Source: Candidatus Borrarchaeota archaeon
GTDB taxonomy: Archaea > Asgardarchaeota > Sifarchaeia > Borrarchaeales > Borrarchaeaceae
DNA length: 9,255 bases
Direction of reading: 5' to 3'
Assembly: GCA_016840645.1 (NCBI GenBank)
Contig: JAEORY010000125.1
Location: 1-9,255, forward strand
Positions 5,846-9,255 of the stretch are shown piece by piece. The first letter of the stretch is position 1, and each line of letters opens with the position of its first letter. A model generated the notes under the pieces. It saw only the letters and a list, made by a program, of their open reading frames with translations. It had not been told where the DNA came from and made no database searches. A program made the position numbers and the translations under genes.

Positions 5846-8296
5846 ATGTTCAGCGCCTTAATAAAACAGCAATATAATGTTGTCGCCAAAACTGTTACTC
5901 CAAAAATGGAACTTGAAGCACTTGCTGATAAGATGACAGATAAGCAATATGTCATCTTTACAAAAACTCAGGAATTGAAATGGGATAAGGATCTTGGGTA
6001 TAAAGATATTTATTCGAGCGGTGAATCTCCAAAGGCTTTCTATGGGTATACTAAAGCTGATTTATATAACCATGAAACAGAAGAAGCGATTAAAAAAGCC
6101 AAATTTGCTCACGTCATCAATTTTAAACCAACGAAAAAGAATGTTCTGTCCCACGAGTCTATTTCAGAACAACAAGCAGCAAGATTGATCAGTAAATTAA
6201 ATAGAATAATAACAGATAAAATAAAAAGTTGGGAATTTGAATCTTGGAAGCGTCACCCACAAAATCGTGATATGACTGTAAAGTCAGTGATAAATTATTT
6301 TTTGAGAGGCACGTCAGAAGAAAAAACCAAGTTATTAATAAAGTTAGGTTTTGCTGCAATTGAAGAAGGATACGATTCCACTAAAAATCTTATATTTTTA
6401 GATCCAAAAGCATTTAAAGTAGAAACAGTTTATCGTCTTGATCTTTCTAAAAAAGAGACAAAGAAAAAAGTTAGTATGGATCTAACACCAGAAGAAAAAG
6501 AAGTTCTGGAAAAATATGTGCCAGATTTGGGGGATCACACGAGTTTTCGAGTCACTATGTCAAACGATAAGATCGAAGAAAACATCTCTAAGATGAGTGA
6601 CGATGACATAGCTTGGCATCTTCTTAATTCTAAAAATGCACTGGAATTAGGAGATGAACCCTATGTTAGAAATCGATTTGGTTTCAGAGAGATTTGTCTT
6701 CTTCAGTTGATGAATAAAAAGATTTCCAAACGAAGCAGAACAGAAATTGCAGAGTACATGCTTGATAAAGCAGGGGTATCGTTTGTTGGTGGACCACTTC
6801 TCAAACATTACATCTCCGGTCTAGCTAAGACAGGTATGATCAATGCTAACATTTTGGAAGATGCAGACGAAGATAAATTAACTGATGCGATCTATTATGG
6901 GCAGATTTCAGATCCTGATGAGCTAAGAAAAATTGATTATAGGAAATATGGATATCAGCTTGCTAGAAATCCTTACACCCCAGAGGATGTCCTAGAGAAG
7001 ATTGTTGAATATGATAAGAAGACACATAAGGGGAAAGACGATCCTTTTAATGCGCCAGAAGTTAAATGGTCAGGGCAGAATCCAAGGATGGGTGGAGTCC
7101 CAGGGAAAAGCTTTACCGTCTCTTTTTCCGACACATTAAGCCATCATAATTATCCTATAAAAAAACTTATAGATATTTTTGATAAATATTTAAAAGAATA
7201 CCGTGGTAATTTAGAGGCTGTTCGTGGGATGGTGGACACTCTTTGGATGCGAGAAGACTTACCTAAAGATGTTGCACATTTTTTGATTAAAGAAGAAAAA
7301 TCATTACCAAAAGATAAAAAGCATGTGGTTCCTCCATATTGCTTTGATGAAAAAGAGTTTCTTGATTATTGGAAGACAAGTAAGAATTTTAAAAAGGGCA
7401 AAGATCCTTGGATACCATGGGATGCGATTATAAATCATCCACACGTCCCATCTTCTGTGTTAAAAGACTTTTTAAATAAGGAAGACAAGGAAGATGATTA
7501 TTATAAACCAGATGCTTATAACGAGCTGCGGGAGCGTGGGGATATCTCTGATAAGGAAGTATTAGCAAAGGTTAAGAAGGAGCTTAAATTTGAAGGTCCG
7601 GATCTATTAAAACATTTTGGACTTCAAGCTTTTCTTGGGACTAAAGGAGAACAGAAATTAAAGTTCATACCTGTCCCTCCCAAAGAATTAGCTTCTTTAG
7701 AAAAGGAAATGCGAGCCGCTACAACACATGAAGATTTCACATTTGAAGTCGTAGCTGCGTATAATGTAGATCAGCAAATCCACAAAGACTACCCAAAAAT
7801 GTCTAAAGATATTGGTAATGTAAAACACGGACTTTATCACGGAACGTCTATGGCTAATGCCGCTGGAATTTTAGCATCTGGGATTAATGTAAAGGGAGAA
7901 GGACGAACAGGTCAGATGTTTGGGAAGGGTTTCTACCTAGCTTCTTCAGCGTCGAAAGCTGCTCAATATGCGTCGGACAATTTCAGTAAGTCGGGATTTG
8001 GTATTGTTTTTAAAGTGGATGTTGCTTTAGGTAAAATGGCAGCATGGAAATATGGTAGACCAGAACATGATAGTTCCATGTATAATAAAAATGAAAAAGA
8101 TCTAGAAGCAATGAGGAAGTATGCCAAAAAAGAGGGCTATTCTGATTATGAGGTTAGCCGTTGGCATCTTACCCATGATTCAGTTCATGCTAAGAAAGGA
8201 CTTGCCTTACAGCACGATGAATATGTAGTAAAATCAGGACAACAAATAAACATAACCGAAATTATTGTCGTGCATAAGACACCGGAGGAGAAGTAG
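5846..8296 (+). CDS. Large phage protein with C-terminal PARP-type (H-Y-E) ADP-ribosyltransferase domain, 816 aa
   Basis: Residues about 605-816 form a complete PARP catalytic domain. ATTHEDFTFEVVAAYNV (625-641) matches the domain entry strand of PARP1. LYHGTSMANAAGIL gives H665. GQMFGKGFYLASSASKAAQY (689-708) matches the nicotinamide pocket, with Y697 and Y708 at the PARP1 Y896 and Y907 positions. VALGKM (726-731) matches VALGNM. GLALQHDEYVV gives E792 and closely resembles the end of tankyrases. The H665-Y697 spacing is 32 (34 in PARP1). One deviation is A705 where PARP1 has S904. These enzymes transfer ADP-ribose from NAD+ to proteins or nucleic acids. The 600 residues before it match no PARP accessory domain I know: no WGR, zinc finger, BRCT or ankyrin repeats. 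Residues about 370-545 carry degenerate helical repeats (LARNPYTPEDVL, INHPHVPSSVL). The start has GGAG at 5832-5835 and coupling to the SOD-like gene. A packaged, Alt-like effector is inferred. Confidence 0.9.
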   Translation: MFSALIKQQYNVVAKTVTPKMELEALADKMTDKQYVIFTKTQELKWDKDLGYKDIYSSGESPKAFYGYTKADLYNHETEEAIKKAKFAHVINFKPTKKNVLSHESISEQQAARLISKLNRIITDKIKSWEFESWKRHPQNRDMTVKSVINYFLRGTSEEKTKLLIKLGFAAIEEGYDSTKNLIFLDPKAFKVETVYRLDLSKKETKKKVSMDLTPEEKEVLEKYVPDLGDHTSFRVTMSNDKIEENISKMSDDDIAWHLLNSKNALELGDEPYVRNRFGFREICLLQLMNKKISKRSRTEIAEYMLDKAGVSFVGGPLLKHYISGLAKTGMINANILEDADEDKLTDAIYYGQISDPDELRKIDYRKYGYQLARNPYTPEDVLEKIVEYDKKTHKGKDDPFNAPEVKWSGQNPRMGGVPGKSFTVSFSDTLSHHNYPIKKLIDIFDKYLKEYRGNLEAVRGMVDTLWMREDLPKDVAHFLIKEEKSLPKDKKHVVPPYCFDEKEFLDYWKTSKNFKKGKDPWIPWDAIINHPHVPSSVLKDFLNKEDKEDDYYKPDAYNELRERGDISDKEVLAKVKKELKFEGPDLLKHFGLQAFLGTKGEQKLKFIPVPPKELASLEKEMRAATTHEDFTFEVVAAYNVDQQIHKDYPKMSKDIGNVKHGLYHGTSMANAAGILASGINVKGEGRTGQMFGKGFYLASSASKAAQYASDNFSKSGFGIVFKVDVALGKMAAWKYGRPEHDSSMYNKNEKDLEAMRKYAKKEGYSDYEVSRWHLTHDSVHAKKGLALQHDEYVVKSGQQINITEIIVVHKTPEEK
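5930..5958 (+). repeat. Inverted repeat near the 5' end of the PARP gene
   Basis: AAGATGACA (5930-5938) and TGTCATCTT (5950-5958) are a perfect 9-bp inverted repeat with an 11-base spacer, about 85 bases into the coding sequence (encoding KMTDKQYVIF). It could form a hairpin that slows ribosomes early in the gene, or be a protein site, or be chance. It has no poly-U tail. Confidence 0.35.
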
Positions 8297-8298
8297 TA

Positions 8299-8694
8299 AT
8301 GACTGACCTACACACAGATCTTTTTTCGATCAAACGGATTGTACGACATGCAAAGTCTGAGAAAGAAGCGAAGGATGCTTTCCATAACATGCATGGGTTT
8401 GTCACTCCAAAACATATTATCCACCGTGAGTTCAAACATGCTGTGGACAAGAAGTTTAATAAGAAACAAAAGTCCCAAGCATCTTATCGAGAGCAGATAG
8501 AATCCCAATACCAAGTTGTTGAAGCTGTGTTGGATGCAGAGACAATCCAAAAGAGTATTCAAAAAATTCAGAATAATCCAAAGTTTAAAGAACTTAAAAA
8601 GTATTATGATACTGTACGAAAAGATTTAACTGAGATGGGTAACTTGTCCGAAGAAGAGGCAGGGAGCATTATTAATTACGCGATCCACAAATGA
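8299..8694 (+). CDS. Small charged helical protein coupled to the PARP gene, 131 aa
   Basis: GGAGG at 8284-8288, inside the end of the PARP gene, and a two-base gap between stop and start indicate tight translational coupling. The protein is almost wholly helical and rich in Lys, Glu and Gln. Residues 10-60 are His- and Lys-rich (MHGFVTPKHIIHREFKHAVD), and residues about 60-131 are probably coiled (VVEAVLDAETIQKSIQKIQN, then RKDLTEMGNLSEEEAGSI). It has no Cys, signal peptide or membrane segment, and I recognise no family. Stoichiometric coupling to a potentially toxic NAD+-consuming enzyme makes a chaperone, packaging partner or inhibitor conceivable, but an unrelated structural role is equally open. 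Confidence 0.6.
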   Translation: MTDLHTDLFSIKRIVRHAKSEKEAKDAFHNMHGFVTPKHIIHREFKHAVDKKFNKKQKSQASYREQIESQYQVVEAVLDAETIQKSIQKIQNNPKFKELKKYYDTVRKDLTEMGNLSEEEAGSIINYAIHK

Positions 8695-8702
8695 GATAAT
8701 TG

Positions 8703-9255
8703 ATGCGTTTTGTAGCAGAGTACCTTGAAAATACAGCTCAGTTGTTGCTGCGGTTTCTTAGCGAACCAGCCGTGCCGGGTGATATTGTCCAGACAGGAAC
8801 ATACGTTGTAGATGGGACACCTCAAATCCCAGCCATTAGTAATATAGAAATAACTAGTGATGATATTAAAGATGGGGAATCCCATGCTTACTTCACAGGC
8901 TATTGGCCTTTACCTACTCATTTAGACATCACTCTTCCAGATCTCACAACACAACGAGTATCTGTAGTTCAAGTGGTTCAAAACGATGCGAAGTGGGAGC
9001 CTACTTTAATCAATCAGCCTATCGATGCTATTAAACCGATTGAACCTGAAGAAAGGCGACCTGCTGAAGGCCGACGAGATCCAAAATCCGAATCCACCAT
9101 TCCACCTGAATATCCTACGTTGTGGGTAGAAATTGCTTTGGAGAGATCTGATCCAGTCCGAATCGGTGAAGGTATGATTAGCGATCCACTCATTTATGTT
9201 GGGGGATGTGAAGGTCGAGCTTTATCGTCTACGGTTATACAAAGTGCGCCAAATG
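8703..9255 (+). CDS. Probable phage structural protein, N-terminal 184 residues (partial)
   Basis: ATG 8703 lies nine bases after the previous stop and the frame stays open to the window edge. The ribosome binding site is weak (GAGAT at 8693-8697, overlapping the previous stop), so translation probably depends on coupling. After a short helix (MRFVAEYLENTAQLLLRFL) the sequence is Pro-rich and beta-rich: GDIVQTGTYVV, a SHAYFTGYWPLP stretch, LDITLPDLTTQRVSVVQVV, and near 137-145 YPTLWVEIAL. Residues about 110-130 (KPIEPEERRPAEGRRDPK) form a charged, Pro-rich linker. No enzyme motif is seen. A virion role follows from composition and position. The C-terminus lies beyond the window. Confidence 0.55.
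   Translation, partial: MRFVAEYLENTAQLLLRFLSEPAVPGDIVQTGTYVVDGTPQIPAISNIEITSDDIKDGESHAYFTGYWPLPTHLDITLPDLTTQRVSVVQVVQNDAKWEPTLINQPIDAIKPIEPEERRPAEGRRDPKSESTIPPEYPTLWVEIALERSDPVRIGEGMISDPLIYVGGCEGRALSSTVIQSAPN

Noticed and set aside
5689..5955. Reverse-strand open frame across the SOD-PARP junction
   Set aside because: It is antisense to two well-supported genes, including the SOD signature. It has low-complexity hydrophobic content and no neighbouring reverse-strand genes.
5298..8340. Shared LHTD near the N-termini of the SOD-like and 131-residue proteins, considered as a common packaging or processing tag
   Set aside because: Only four residues match, at slightly different positions, and no other protein in the window carries it. 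Chance is the simpler explanation.
8676..8885. Reverse-strand 69-codon frame
   Set aside because: It overlaps the start of the partial structural gene and the end of the 131-residue gene, has no recognisable motif, and would be the only reverse gene in a co-directional operon.

Overview
The window looks like part of the late (virion and lysis) region of a tailed double-stranded DNA phage or prophage. All genes read on the + strand, are packed with gaps of 0 to about 80 bases, and mostly have clear AGGAG-type ribosome binding sites. The DNA is AT-rich. There are no plasmid, ribosomal or ordinary metabolic genes, and most proteins are small beta-rich or helical products of phage structural type. 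The host cannot be named. The AT-rich sequence with strong Shine-Dalgarno sites would suit a low-GC bacterium, but that is inference.

Layout. Bases 1-131 hold the tail end of an upstream gene that overlaps (ATGA) a 363-residue structural protein (128-1219). A circularly permuted papain-fold hydrolase of the YiiX/NlpC-P60-like group follows (1244-1960), then a two-transmembrane protein with a coiled-coil tail (1980-2489), an acidic helical protein (2516-2953) and a 38-residue lysine-rich protein (2965-3081). A hairpin with a U-rich tail (3108-3140) may end that transcription unit. A second block begins at 3164 with three probable virion proteins (3164-3883, 3884-4558, 4598-5284).

The most unusual part is 5298-8694. 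A superoxide dismutase-like protein of the iron/manganese fold (5298-5843) lies two bases upstream of an 816-residue protein (5846-8296). That protein ends in a convincing PARP-family ADP-ribosyltransferase domain with the full His-Tyr-Glu triad (H665, Y697, E792). A small charged helical protein follows after another two-base gap (8299-8694), and then a probable virion protein that runs off the window (8703-9255).

Interpretation. PARP-type (H-Y-E) enzymes are mainly eukaryotic with scattered bacterial examples. The classical phage ADP-ribosyltransferases (T4 Alt, ModA, ModB) are of the other, R-S-E class. A PARP with about 600 residues of extra N-terminal sequence, encoded among virion genes, suggests an Alt-like protein that is packaged and delivered to the host, or a late-acting effector. 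The adjoining SOD-like protein may be a true enzyme or a reused fold, because its first metal-binding histidine cannot be placed cleanly. No tRNA, CRISPR array, insertion sequence or reverse-strand gene is supported.
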